DNA of 54,109 nt, taken from Ectopseudomonas chengduensis (GTDB lineage Bacteria; Pseudomonadota; Gammaproteobacteria; Pseudomonadales; Pseudomonadaceae). The stretch lies in assembly GCF_900102635.1 (NCBI RefSeq), contig NZ_FMZQ01000024.1, positions 1-54,109 of the forward strand. The letters run 5' to 3'. Each line of letters begins with the position of its first letter. Within the stretch, counting starts at the first letter, position 1. A model generated the notes under the pieces. That model was given only the letters and a program-made list of their open reading frames with translations. It did not search any database and was not told the DNA's origin. Shown here piece by piece: positions 45,535 to 54,064 of the stretch. A program made the translations under genes and the position numbers.

Positions 45535-46488
45535 ATGGGTGAGTTCGAGCTGATCCGTCGCTATTTCGCCGCTGCCCCCTGTGCGCAGGGTGGTGACGGC
45601 GTGGTTCGCGGTATCGGCGATGACTGCGCGCTGCTGGCGTTGCCCGCCGGTGAACAGCTGGCGGTTTCCACCGACACCTTGGTTGCCGGGGTGCACTTCC
45701 CCGAATCCTGCGATGCCTTTCTCCTCGGTCAGCGTGCGCTGGCCGTCTCCGCCAGTGACCTGGCAGCCATGGGCGCTACGCCGCTGGCCTTTACCCTCGC
45801 GCTGACCTTGCCGAGCGCCAGTGAAACCTGGCTGGCCGAGTTCGCGCGTGGCCTGCAGCAGATGGCCGAGAACTGCTCGCTGGCGCTGGTCGGTGGCGAC
45901 ACCACGCGTGGCCCGCTGAGCCTGACGCTGACCGTGTTCGGCCGTGTGCCGGCCGGGCAGGCACTGTTGCGCAGCGGTGCGCAGGTGGGTGATCTGCTGT
46001 GCGTGGGTGGCGAGCTGGGTGACGCTGCTGGCGCCCTGCCACTGGTATTGGCCCAGCGTGATGCAACGCCTGAAGTCGCCGAGCCTTTGCTGGCTCGTTA
46101 CTGGTCGCCACAACCGCAGTTGGCCCTGGGCCAGGCGCTGCGCGGCCTCGCCACGTCTGCCCTGGATATTTCCGATGGTCTGCTCGCCGACTGCGGGCAT
46201 ATCGCCAAGGCTTCACAGGTCGCCCTGCAGATCGAACTGGAACAGGTTCCGCTGTCTGCGCCGCTGCTTGCGTTCGCTGGCGAAGAGCAGGCGCGGCTCT
46301 GCGCCCTGGGTGGTGGCGACGACTACCGTCTGGCCTTTACCCTGCCCCCAGCCCGGCTCGCGCAGCTGCAAGCCGATTGGCCCGAAGTGTGTGTTATCGG
46401 CCGCGTTCAGGCAGGCGCTGGGGTACAGTTGCTGGATGCCGCTGGCCAGCCTATCGATCCGCCAACCGGCGGCTACCAACATTTCTGA
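45535..46488 (+). CDS. thiL: Thiamine-monophosphate kinase
   Basis: It phosphorylates thiamine monophosphate to the active diphosphate. The 317 residues have the ATP/metal motif GIGDDCALL, VSTDTLVAGVHF and ALVGGDTTRGPLSLT. ATG 45535 (MGEFELIRRYF) gives the family start. A 90-base spacer with no recognised signal separates it from nusB. Confidence 0.96.
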   Translation: MGEFELIRRYFAAAPCAQGGDGVVRGIGDDCALLALPAGEQLAVSTDTLVAGVHFPESCDAFLLGQRALAVSASDLAAMGATPLAFTLALTLPSASETWLAEFARGLQQMAENCSLALVGGDTTRGPLSLTLTVFGRVPAGQALLRSGAQVGDLLCVGGELGDAAGALPLVLAQRDATPEVAEPLLARYWSPQPQLALGQALRGLATSALDISDGLLADCGHIAKASQVALQIELEQVPLSAPLLAFAGEEQARLCALGGGDDYRLAFTLPPARLAQLQADWPEVCVIGRVQAGAGVQLLDAAGQPIDPPTGGYQHF

Positions 46489-46503
46489 CAGGACGGAATA
46501 CGT

Positions 46504-47031
46504 GTGACCGATCACCCCAACCAGGTTCCCGCCGAATACGTACCGCCTTCGGTGTGGCGCAACCCCTGGCATTTCATCGCTTTCGGTTTCGGCTCCGGCA
46601 CTCTGCCCAAGGCGCCAGGCACCTGGGGCTCGCTGGTGGCACTGCCCTTCGTGCCGTTGTGGCAGATGCTGCCGGACTGGGGGTATTGGCTGATGCTCGG
46701 GGTGACCATGCTGTTCGGCTTCTGGCTGTGCGGCAAGGTCGCCGACGACCTGCGCGTGCACGACCATGAAGGCATCGTCTGGGACGAAATGGTCGGCATG
46801 TGGATCACCCTTTGGCTGGTACCTGAAGGTTGGGTCTGGTTGCTGCTAGGCTTTCTGATGTTCCGTCTGTTCGACATCGTCAAACCCTGGCCCATCCACT
46901 GGGTTGACCGGCATGTGCATGGCGGAGTCGGCATCATGCTCGATGACGTGATCGCCGGGGTATTCGCCTGGCTGGCGATGCAGGGGCTGGTGTGGGGTTG
47001 GGATCGTTATGCAGCGCTGTTGGGCTTTTAG
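46504..47031 (+). CDS. pgpA: Phosphatidylglycerophosphatase A
   Basis: It dephosphorylates phosphatidylglycerophosphate to phosphatidylglycerol at the inner membrane. The 175 residues have the family motif FGSGTLPKAPGTWGSL (about residues 25-40), DEMVGMW and several helices. The start is GTG 46504, 15 bases after thiL, following the rib-nusB-thiL-pgpA order usual in gammaproteobacteria. Confidence 0.95.
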   Translation: MTDHPNQVPAEYVPPSVWRNPWHFIAFGFGSGTLPKAPGTWGSLVALPFVPLWQMLPDWGYWLMLGVTMLFGFWLCGKVADDLRVHDHEGIVWDEMVGMWITLWLVPEGWVWLLLGFLMFRLFDIVKPWPIHWVDRHVHGGVGIMLDDVIAGVFAWLAMQGLVWGWDRYAALLGF

Positions 47032-47045
47032 AGAGGCAAGCAAAG

Positions 47046-47774
47046 ATGGCTGCGAGGCTGTTGGCATTGCTGCTGGGCATGAGCGTAATCCTGACGGCGC
47101 ATGCCGAACTGCAGCCGCCGGACGAGATTCAGGTGGCCAGCGAAGTCTGGGAAGGGCACACCAATGCCGACGGCCCGGGCATGGCCTGGGGTATCCTGCG
47201 TGAGGTGTTCGAGCCGGTCGGGGTGCGCTTGCATGTGCAGAGCGTGCCTTACACCCGTGCGGTAGGTCTGGTTCAGCGTGGCAGTGCCGATGCCTGGGTG
47301 GGTTCCTACCGCGATGAAATAGATGAAGGTGTGCTGTATCCGCGCTGGCATTACGACGGCGAGCGCGTCAGTGCACTCGGTCTGCGCGGCAAGCCGGCCC
47401 CCACGCTGGAGTCGCTCGGTGAGCTGCATCTGGCCTGGAAGCGCGGTTACGAATACCAGCGCTATCTGCCGAATGTGCGGCATTACCGGGAAGTTCGGCA
47501 GCATAGCGATATTCTTGGCATGCTTGATCAGGGGCATGCCGATTTCCATATCGACTCCCATTCGGAACTCGAGCTGCTGCTGGCGAATGTTGCGCGACGC
47601 GGCCGCTATCAGTTGGTCGAGCTGACCTGGTTGCCGCTTTACATCGGTTTTGCCGATAACGTCAGAGGGCGCGCCCTGGCCGAGCTGTTCGATCAGCGCA
47701 TGGCGCTGCTGGTCAAGGCCGGGACGTTACGGCCAATCTTCGCGCGCTGGCAGCAGCCTTATCCCTTCGATTGA
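47046..47774 (+). CDS. Periplasmic solute-binding protein (SBP family 3-like)
   Basis: A 242-residue protein with a signal peptide (MAARLLALLLGMSVILTAHA), then a type II periplasmic-binding fold (EIQVASEVWEGHTNADGPGM, RGSADAWVGSY). It resembles amino-acid-binding proteins, but no ABC transporter genes are adjacent, so it may be an orphan sensor or binder. ATG 47046 is the signal-peptide start, 14 bases after pgpA. Confidence 0.8.
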   Translation: MAARLLALLLGMSVILTAHAELQPPDEIQVASEVWEGHTNADGPGMAWGILREVFEPVGVRLHVQSVPYTRAVGLVQRGSADAWVGSYRDEIDEGVLYPRWHYDGERVSALGLRGKPAPTLESLGELHLAWKRGYEYQRYLPNVRHYREVRQHSDILGMLDQGHADFHIDSHSELELLLANVARRGRYQLVELTWLPLYIGFADNVRGRALAELFDQRMALLVKAGTLRPIFARWQQPYPFD

Positions 47775-47792
47775 GCCGGGAGGCCGTCCTAC

Positions 47793-48437
47793 ATGCAGTT
47801 TCGTCACTGTCTCGCCGTGTTGGCGCTGTTGGGGTCGAGTGTTGTCTGCGCTGCTTCTCAGGTTCAGGTGGTTGGGCTGTTCCCCGGTGCCGCAGTGGTC
47901 AATGTCGATGGCCAGCGCAAGCTGGTGCGGGTCGGCCAGACCGGTCCGGGTGGGGTAGAGGTAGTCAGCGTCGACAAGCAGGGCGCGGTGCTGCGTGTCG
48001 AGGGTGTCGAGCGCGCCTATCCACTGAGTCGTGAATACAGTGCCGGTTTCGCCGAGCCGGTAAGGAAGCGTCTGAGCATCGCCAAGGGGCCAGGTGGTCA
48101 CTACTGGATCACCGGTTCGGTCAACGGCCAAAGTGTGCCATTCCTAGTGGATACTGGTGCCACGTCGGTTGCTCTCAACGAAGCCCAGGCGCGCCGCCTA
48201 GGCATCGACTTTCGCGTCAGTGGGCAACCGCTCACGGTCAGCACGGCCAGTGGCACGGCGCGGGGCTGGCGGGTCCGCCTGGATCGGGTCAAGGTCGGCG
48301 ATATCGAGGTGCTTGGTGTCGAGGCCGTGGTGTTGGAGGGTGGCGCGCCCGCCGAAGCATTGCTCGGCATGAGCTTCATGGGGCGGGTGGGCTGGCGCGA
48401 AGAACAAGGCATGCTGGTGCTCGAATCCAAGCTTTGA
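47793..48437 (+). CDS. Retropepsin-like aspartic protease (clan AA, TIGR02281-like)
   Basis: A 214-residue protein with a signal peptide (MQFRHCLAVLALLGSSVVCA), an N-terminal beta domain (about 22-95), and a C-terminal retropepsin-type domain with active site FLVDTGATSVAL (near residue 116) and a closing AEALLGMSFM. These are single-domain proteases that must dimerise. The substrate is unknown; it may process envelope proteins. Confidence 0.85.
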   Translation: MQFRHCLAVLALLGSSVVCAASQVQVVGLFPGAAVVNVDGQRKLVRVGQTGPGGVEVVSVDKQGAVLRVEGVERAYPLSREYSAGFAEPVRKRLSIAKGPGGHYWITGSVNGQSVPFLVDTGATSVALNEAQARRLGIDFRVSGQPLTVSTASGTARGWRVRLDRVKVGDIEVLGVEAVVLEGGAPAEALLGMSFMGRVGWREEQGMLVLESKL

Positions 48438-48502
48438 GGTTGCCATTGACCGTTTCGATACTGATGATCGGCAATTCTGACTGACCCGCCAGCGGGGGCT
48501 GC

Positions 48503-48511
48503 TGATACAAT
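48503..48511 (+). promoter_or_regulatory. Possible extended -10 promoter of ribA
   Basis: TGA-TACAAT fits the extended -10 consensus (TGnTATAAT) with one mismatch, 37 bases before the GTG start. It indicates that ribA may be transcribed on its own. Confidence 0.5.
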
Positions 48512-48548
48512 GCCGGCCCTGTTTCGTACTCATTGCCAGGAGCATCCG

Positions 48549-49169
48549 GTGTCCGTCGTGTTCGTCGCCGCCTCCCAACTGCCCACGCCCTTCGGTGTGT
48601 TCACCATGCACGGTTTTCTCGATGAGGCTACCGGCAAGGAACATGTCGCCCTGACCTTCGGCAATGTTGCCGACGGTGCACCGGTGCTCGGGCGTCTGCA
48701 CTCCGAATGCCTGACCGGCGACGCCCTGTTCAGCCTGCGTTGTGACTGTGGTGCCCAACTGCAGGCTGCGCTGCAGGCCATCGCCAACGAAGGCCGCGGC
48801 GTGCTGCTGTATCTGCGTCAGGAGGGCCGGGGCATTGGTCTGCTGAACAAGATCCGCGCCTATGAGCTGCAGGACGGTGGGGCCGATACCGTGGAAGCCA
48901 ACGAGCGCCTGGGTTTCGGCGCTGACCAGCGTGATTACGCCATCTGCCTGCCGATGCTCGAGCACCTGGGCATCGACAGCCTCAAGCTGATGACCAATAA
49001 CCCGCGCAAGGTCAAAGCGCTGGGTGACATGGGTATCGCCGTGGATCACCGTGTGCCGTTGCAGATTGCACACAACCCCTACAACAAGCGCTATCTTGCC
49101 ACCAAGGCCGGCAAGCTCGGTCATATGCTGGGCAACCAGCATCAGGGTGAGACCGAGGAGCGCCTGTGA
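48549..49169 (+). CDS. ribA: GTP cyclohydrolase II
   Basis: It opens the imidazole ring of GTP, the first committed step of riboflavin synthesis. The 206 residues have zinc ligands Cys54, Cys65 and Cys67 (HSECLTGDALF, LRCDCGAQ) and the GTP-binding RQEGRGIGLLNKI. The start is GTG 48549 behind CAGGAG; the alternative upstream codon at 48510 adds 13 atypical residues. It has no visible FMN riboswitch. It supplies the activity missing from the RibBX protein. Confidence 0.95.
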   Translation: MSVVFVAASQLPTPFGVFTMHGFLDEATGKEHVALTFGNVADGAPVLGRLHSECLTGDALFSLRCDCGAQLQAALQAIANEGRGVLLYLRQEGRGIGLLNKIRAYELQDGGADTVEANERLGFGADQRDYAICLPMLEHLGIDSLKLMTNNPRKVKALGDMGIAVDHRVPLQIAHNPYNKRYLATKAGKLGHMLGNQHQGETEERL

Positions 49170-49579
49170 CCCGAGGCCAGGTAAAGCGGCGTCTTGCGCT
49201 GGCCTGGTGGCGTCAACTGGGCGTGGCGCTGGCGCCCTTGTTCATGTTCAACCTGCTGTTCGGCGGTGGCGGTCACACGGTCATGAGCATGCCGATGTTC
49301 ATTGCCGGCCTGGCCTCGATGTTCGTCAGCCTGCCGCTGTTCTCTGCCTACAAGCACGCCCTTATCGCCACCCAGAAAGCCCTCGATAGTGACGAGGAAC
49401 CCGCCGCCTGGCTGGAGCTGGATCGTGTTCGTTTGCGCGCCCTGCTTGGCGCTGCGCTGCCTGCGTGGATCGCCGCGTTGGCAGTCCTTGCTGGCCTCGA
49501 GGCGATCCCGCTGGTACTGCTGGCGCTGTCGTCCATCGTGCTGCACAGCCTCTACCGCATACCCCGCCAGTTGGGTTGA
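49166..49579 (+). CDS. Hypothetical inner-membrane protein
   Basis: A 137-residue protein with about four hydrophobic segments (near 18-32, 42-60, 93-110 and 112-128). The second is preceded by a Gly/Met-rich FNLLFGGGGHTVMSMPM stretch. I recognise no family function. It starts at GTG 49166, overlapping ribA by 4 bases, and its stop shares a base with the next ATG, so the three genes are tightly coupled. Confidence 0.75.
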   Translation: MTRGQVKRRLALAWWRQLGVALAPLFMFNLLFGGGGHTVMSMPMFIAGLASMFVSLPLFSAYKHALIATQKALDSDEEPAAWLELDRVRLRALLGAALPAWIAALAVLAGLEAIPLVLLALSSIVLHSLYRIPRQLG

Positions 49580-50373
49580 TGCGCACGCTGCTGCTCGCGC
49601 TTTGCCTGCTGGCGTTGCCGCTGTCAGCTGCCGAGCGTGTGATCAGCCTGGCTCCCTCGCTCAGTGAAATCATGCTCGACCTGGATGCGGCCGACCTGCT
49701 GGTCGGCGTGCTCGAAGGCGATGAGCATCCCGCCGCGCTGGCGCACCTGCCCACTGTTGGTCGTTATGGTCAGCTGGAATTCGAGCGACTGTTGCAGCTG
49801 GCGCCGGATCTGATCCTTATCGCACCCGGTAGCGTGCCGCCGGCGCAACAAGCGCAGTTGCAGCGTTTCGGTATCGACCTGCTGATCGTCGAGCCGCAGC
49901 GCCTTGACCAGCTCGGCGATGCCTTCGTGCGTATTGGTGAGCGAGTGGGCCGGATGGAGCAGGGCGAGCGGCTGGCGGCCGAGTTTCGCGCCGAGCTGCA
50001 CGCGCTGCGCCAGCGCTACCAGCGGGAGCAGCCCCTGACGGTGTTCTATCAGGTCTGGCACCAACCGCTTTACACCATCGGTGGCGAGCAATTGATCGGT
50101 GACGCCTTGCAGGTGTGCGGCGCGCGCAACCTGTTCGCCGATCTACCGCAGCCGGCGCCACAGGTCAGTGTGGAGGCTGTGTTGGCGCGTGACCCAGACG
50201 TGATACTTGGCGGCAGCAATGCCGAGTTGAGCGCCTGGCAGGCCTGGCCGCAGTTGCATGCGGTGCGCCGCGGCCAGGTCTGGGCGGTGCCGGACAGGGG
50301 CCTGGAGCGGCCCAGCCGGCAGATGCTGGGGGCTATCGAGCAGTTGTGTGAACGGATGAAGGCTGCGCGATAG
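49579..50373 (+). CDS. Cobalamin/metal-chelate periplasmic binding protein (BtuF-like)
   Basis: A 264-residue protein with a signal peptide (MRTLLLALCLLALPLSAA) and the two-lobed BtuF/FhuD fold joined by a long helix. Typical motifs are RVISLAPSLSEIMLDL and LLQLAPDLILI, and the late RPSRQMLGAIEQL. By analogy it delivers vitamin B12 to BtuCD. No btuCD genes are in the window, but it converges with a btuB-like receptor gene, which supports a cobalamin role. Confidence 0.82.
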   Translation: MRTLLLALCLLALPLSAAERVISLAPSLSEIMLDLDAADLLVGVLEGDEHPAALAHLPTVGRYGQLEFERLLQLAPDLILIAPGSVPPAQQAQLQRFGIDLLIVEPQRLDQLGDAFVRIGERVGRMEQGERLAAEFRAELHALRQRYQREQPLTVFYQVWHQPLYTIGGEQLIGDALQVCGARNLFADLPQPAPQVSVEAVLARDPDVILGGSNAELSAWQAWPQLHAVRRGQVWAVPDRGLERPSRQMLGAIEQLCERMKAAR

Positions 50374-50385
50374 CCCGGCGGGGAG

Positions 50386-50407
50386 GTGCGCGCGGCGCAC
50401 CCTACGC
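50386..50407. repeat. GGCGCACCCTACG repeat copy
   Basis: GTGCGCGCGGCGCACCCTAC lies between two convergent gene ends and shares the GCGCACCCTAC core with copies at 34071 and 42082. Confidence 0.5.
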
Positions 50408-50410
50408 ATG

Positions 50411-52081
50411 TTACAGGTTGGGAGTCCAGGTCATGCCGAGCATGAGACTGAGAGGTTGCTCACGGTAGCCATAGTATTGGGAGTTCTCGGCGTTCTGGTA
50501 GAGGACGCGGCTGTAGCCCTTGTCCAGCAGGTTATTAAGTTTTAGGTCGAAGCCCAGCTCCTGGCTGGCCTGCCAACTGCCGCGCAGATCGAGCACGCCG
50601 TAGCCGGCGATTTCACGATTGTTGGCAGGGTCATCGAAGCTGCGGCTGACCAACTGCCAGCTGGCGCCAATGCCGAAAGCACCGAAGTTGCGGTCGATAT
50701 CCAGGTTCAACGTGCGCTTGGCGCGACGTTGCAGGGTATGGCCACTATCGCGATCGCGTGGGTCTATCAGGCTCACCCCCAGCGTGGTCTGCCAGCCGAG
50801 CAGTTCATGTTGCAACGAGGCTTCGAAGCCATTGATGCGGGCCGTGTCGACGTTGTAGTTGCGGCCGACAAAGGTGCTTGAGTTCCACACATAGGCGATC
50901 AGATCGCGTACGTCGGTGCGGTAGATCGAGGCTTCGAGGCGGGTCTTCTCGGCCAGTTGGCTGCGCCATTGCAACTCGTAGCTCTTCGATTTCTCCGGAT
51001 TGAGATCCGGGTTGGCACCCCAGGAAGCAGGGCCGTAGAGATCGTTGAACGTGGGAACACGGAAGCCTTCGGCGTAGGACAGAACCACGTCGTTGACGCG
51101 GTTGAGCGGCACGGTCAGAGCTGCGTTCCAGGTGTTCTCGCTACCGAATTGCTGGTTCTTGTCGTGACGCAGGCCCAGTTCGGTACTGAAGTGTTCGCCG
51201 CGGTAGCTGTGTTGAATGAAGCCGGCCTGGTTCCAGCGGCTTTCCTCGCTATATGCGGTGCTGCTTTGCAACTTGTCCTTCTGGTAATCGGCACCAAGCA
51301 GCAGGCCGTGGCCATTACCCAGGTCGAGGTTGTTCAGCCAGGCGGCCGAGTTGCGATAGCTGTTGAATGCATCGGTGCCAGCGAACAGCTTGTCGCGATC
51401 TTCCAGTTTGTCTTCGCCGTGGCCGATTTCCAGGCGGCTGTTCCAGCTTTCGCTGAGCCGGGCATCGACGAAGGCCGAGAGGCTACTGAGGCTGTAATCG
51501 CTGTAGGGCTTGGCCGGGAAGCTGGTAAAGGTGCTGTCATCCCAGCGGCCATAGGGGTTGTCGTACTCACTCTTGCCACGCTGGTCGAGTGCGCTGAGGC
51601 CAATCTGCAGATCGTCGTTGAAACGGTGGTTGAGGTTGAAGCTGAAGGCGCGATTGCGATAGGCGTCGTGATCGGCATCGGATGCCCAGGAGGGGCCGGT
51701 GCGATCGATGCCGGCGGTTTCTTCCAGGCTGGTGTTGAGGCTGTAGCGTGTCTGCTGGTCGCCACCGGATACGCCCAGGCTGCGTTCCCAGGTTCCCTGG
51801 CTGCCGCCAGCGATGCGCAGGTAGGGATGAACGCCTTCGCCCTGATCTCGGCGAGTGAAGATCTGCACCACGCCACCGATAGCATCGGCGCCATAGAGAG
51901 CGGAGCGAGAGCCGCGCAGCACTTCTACACGTTCAATCTGCTCGATGTTCAGATATTGCAGGCTGGCGCCGCCGGAGGAGACCGAGCCGGTACGTTGACC
52001 ATCGATCAGCACCAGGCTCTGCGCATTGTTGGTTCCACGGATGAACAGGCTGGTATTGCTGCCACGGCCGCCGTTCTGCAC
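50411..52081 (-). pseudogene. btuB: TonB-dependent vitamin B12 receptor, 5' end lost to IS66 insertion
   Basis: The remaining 556 codons begin within the plug domain (QNGGRGSNTSLFIRGTNNAQ, then the IERVEVLRGSRSALYGADAIGGVV hallmark) and run through a complete beta-barrel to the stop. Signal peptide, TonB box and first part of the plug are missing: the frame meets the IS66 left end at 52081/52082. TonB energises such receptors for cobalamin uptake. The missing 5' part should lie beyond the IS, outside the window. A GTG at the junction could start an in-frame product, but without a signal peptide. Confidence 0.88.
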
Positions 52082-52164
52082 GTATGCGCTCCATAGACCC
52101 CATCTTCAACTGACCTCTCCGTATCCCGGATGCTGGGCTCCCTATTTTCCCGTGGAGTTCCGTC

Positions 52165-52524
52165 ATGATGCGTCCCGACGCCAAAGTGCAGAAGGTCTAT
52201 CTCTACCCAAAGCCCGTCGACTTCCGCAAATCCATCAATGGACTGGCCGCGCTGGTCGAGCTGGACATCAAGGTGGAGGTGTTCAACCCGGTGCTGTTCG
52301 TGTTCCTCAATCGCACCCGCAGTCAGGTCAAGATTCTCTACTGGGAGCGCAATGGCTTCTGCCTGTGGCTCAAGCGACTGGAAGCTGAGCGTTTCAAGAC
52401 CAAACCCGATGCGGGTGACGAAGCCATCGAACTGACGGTCGACGAGCTGAACTGGCTGCTCGACGGTATCGACCTGTGGCGTAACCGTCCGCATCAGGTT
52501 CTGACGCCGCGTTACGTGGCCTGA
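52165..52524 (+). CDS. tnpB: IS66 accessory protein TnpB
   Basis: A 119-residue IS66 Orf2-like protein required for transposition by an unknown mechanism. The family core VYLYPKPVDFRKSINGLAAL and FLNRTRSQVKILYWERNGFC is present. ATG 52165 (or 52168) follows GTGGAG. It lies 19 bases before tnpC. Confidence 0.95.
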   Translation: MMRPDAKVQKVYLYPKPVDFRKSINGLAALVELDIKVEVFNPVLFVFLNRTRSQVKILYWERNGFCLWLKRLEAERFKTKPDAGDEAIELTVDELNWLLDGIDLWRNRPHQVLTPRYVA

Positions 52525-52543
52525 GCCGGTATAATCCGGCGCC

Positions 52544-54064
52544 ATGAAATTTGGCGCCGACAACCTTCCCGACGATCCCGTCCTGCTCAAGCAGATGCTG
52601 CTGTTGGCTCAGGGAAAGGTGGCGCAACTCCAGGAACAAGTCGCCTTGCTGCGCCACAAGCTGTTCTCGCCCAAGTCCGAGCGCAGCCCTGAAGATGCCG
52701 ACTCGCCGCAGTTGGCCATGTTCAACGAGGTCGAAGAGCTGATCGAAGCGCCGGCCGCCGAGCCAGTCGAAGCCGAAGAAGTCGTTGCGCCGGTCAAGCG
52801 CCGTGGCAAACGCAAGCCGCTGCCGGCCAACCTGCCGCGTATGGAGGTCATCCATGAGCTGCCCGAGCATGAGCTGACCTGCGCCTGCGGTGCCTGCAAG
52901 CAGGTGATCGGCGAGGAGACCAGCGAGCAGCTGGAGATCATCCCGATGCAGGTGCGGGTCATCCGCCACATCCGCAAGACCTATGCCTGCAAGGCCTGTG
53001 AAACCGCGCCGGTCACCGCCGACAAGCCGGCACAACTGATCGAGAAGAGCCTGGCCAGCCCCAGCGTGCTGGCGATGCTGCTGACCACCAAGTACGCCGA
53101 CGGCATCCCGCTGTACCGCTTCGAAAAGATGCTCAGCCGCCACGGCGTCGACATCCCACGCCAGACCCTGGCGCGTTGGGTGATCCAAAGTGGCGAGCAA
53201 CTGCAACCGCTGCTCAACCTGATGCGCGACAAACTGTTCGAATACCCCGTGCTGCACTGCGACGAAACGCGCTTACAGGTGCTGCATGAACCGGGGCGCG
53301 ACCCCTCGGCACAATCCTGGATGTGGGTGCAAAGCGGTGGGCCGCCGGACAAGCCGGTGATCCTTTTCGACTACACAGCCAGCCGCGCGCAGGAGGTGCC
53401 GCTACGCCTGCTCGATGGCTACCGCGGCTACCTGATGACCGACGACTACGCCGGCTACAACGCCGTGGCTGCACGCGACGGCATCGAACGCCTGGGCTGC
53501 TGGGCGCATGCGCGACGCAAGTTCGTCGAAGCCCAAAAGGTGCAGCCCAAGGGCAAGACTGGGCGTGCCGACGTGGCGCTGAGCCTGATCAACAAGCTCT
53601 ACAGCATCGAGCGTGACCTGAAGGACGCTGACCATAACGAACGCCTCGACGTCCGCCAGCAACGCAGCCAGCCCCTGATCGACCAACTCAAGGCCTGGCT
53701 GGACAAAACCCAGCCGCAGGTCGCTGGGCAGACGGCCCTGGGCAAGGCGGTGAACTACTTGGCCAGAAACTGGAGCAGGCTGGTGCGCTACATCGAAGGC
53801 GGGCATCTACCGATCGACAACAACCGCGCCGAGAACGCCATCCGTCCCTTCGTCATCGGCCGCAAGAACTGGCTGTTCAGCGACACGCCCAAGGGTGCCA
53901 CGGCCAGCGCGCAGATCTACAGCCTGATCGAAACTGCCAAAGCCAACGGGCAAGAGCCTTACGCCTGGTTGCGCCACATCCTTGAACGCCTGCCGACCGC
54001 CAGTAGCGTCGAGGATTACGAAGCGCTGCTGCCGTGGAGTTGCTCGCCAGCGAGCGCATCCTGA
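52544..54064 (+). CDS. tnpC: IS66-family transposase TnpC
   Basis: A 506-residue DDE transposase: an N-terminal leucine-zipper-like helix (about 15-45), a zinc-binding region with CACGACK and YACKACE (about 108-150), and a catalytic core with Asp in HCDETRLQVL, Asp in TDDYAGYNAV and Glu in NNRAENAIRPF. The IS66 C-terminal domain (LRHILERLPTASSVEDYEAL) follows. It appears complete and so potentially active. Confidence 0.96.
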   Translation: MKFGADNLPDDPVLLKQMLLLAQGKVAQLQEQVALLRHKLFSPKSERSPEDADSPQLAMFNEVEELIEAPAAEPVEAEEVVAPVKRRGKRKPLPANLPRMEVIHELPEHELTCACGACKQVIGEETSEQLEIIPMQVRVIRHIRKTYACKACETAPVTADKPAQLIEKSLASPSVLAMLLTTKYADGIPLYRFEKMLSRHGVDIPRQTLARWVIQSGEQLQPLLNLMRDKLFEYPVLHCDETRLQVLHEPGRDPSAQSWMWVQSGGPPDKPVILFDYTASRAQEVPLRLLDGYRGYLMTDDYAGYNAVAARDGIERLGCWAHARRKFVEAQKVQPKGKTGRADVALSLINKLYSIERDLKDADHNERLDVRQQRSQPLIDQLKAWLDKTQPQVAGQTALGKAVNYLARNWSRLVRYIEGGHLPIDNNRAENAIRPFVIGRKNWLFSDTPKGATASAQIYSLIETAKANGQEPYAWLRHILERLPTASSVEDYEALLPWSCSPASAS

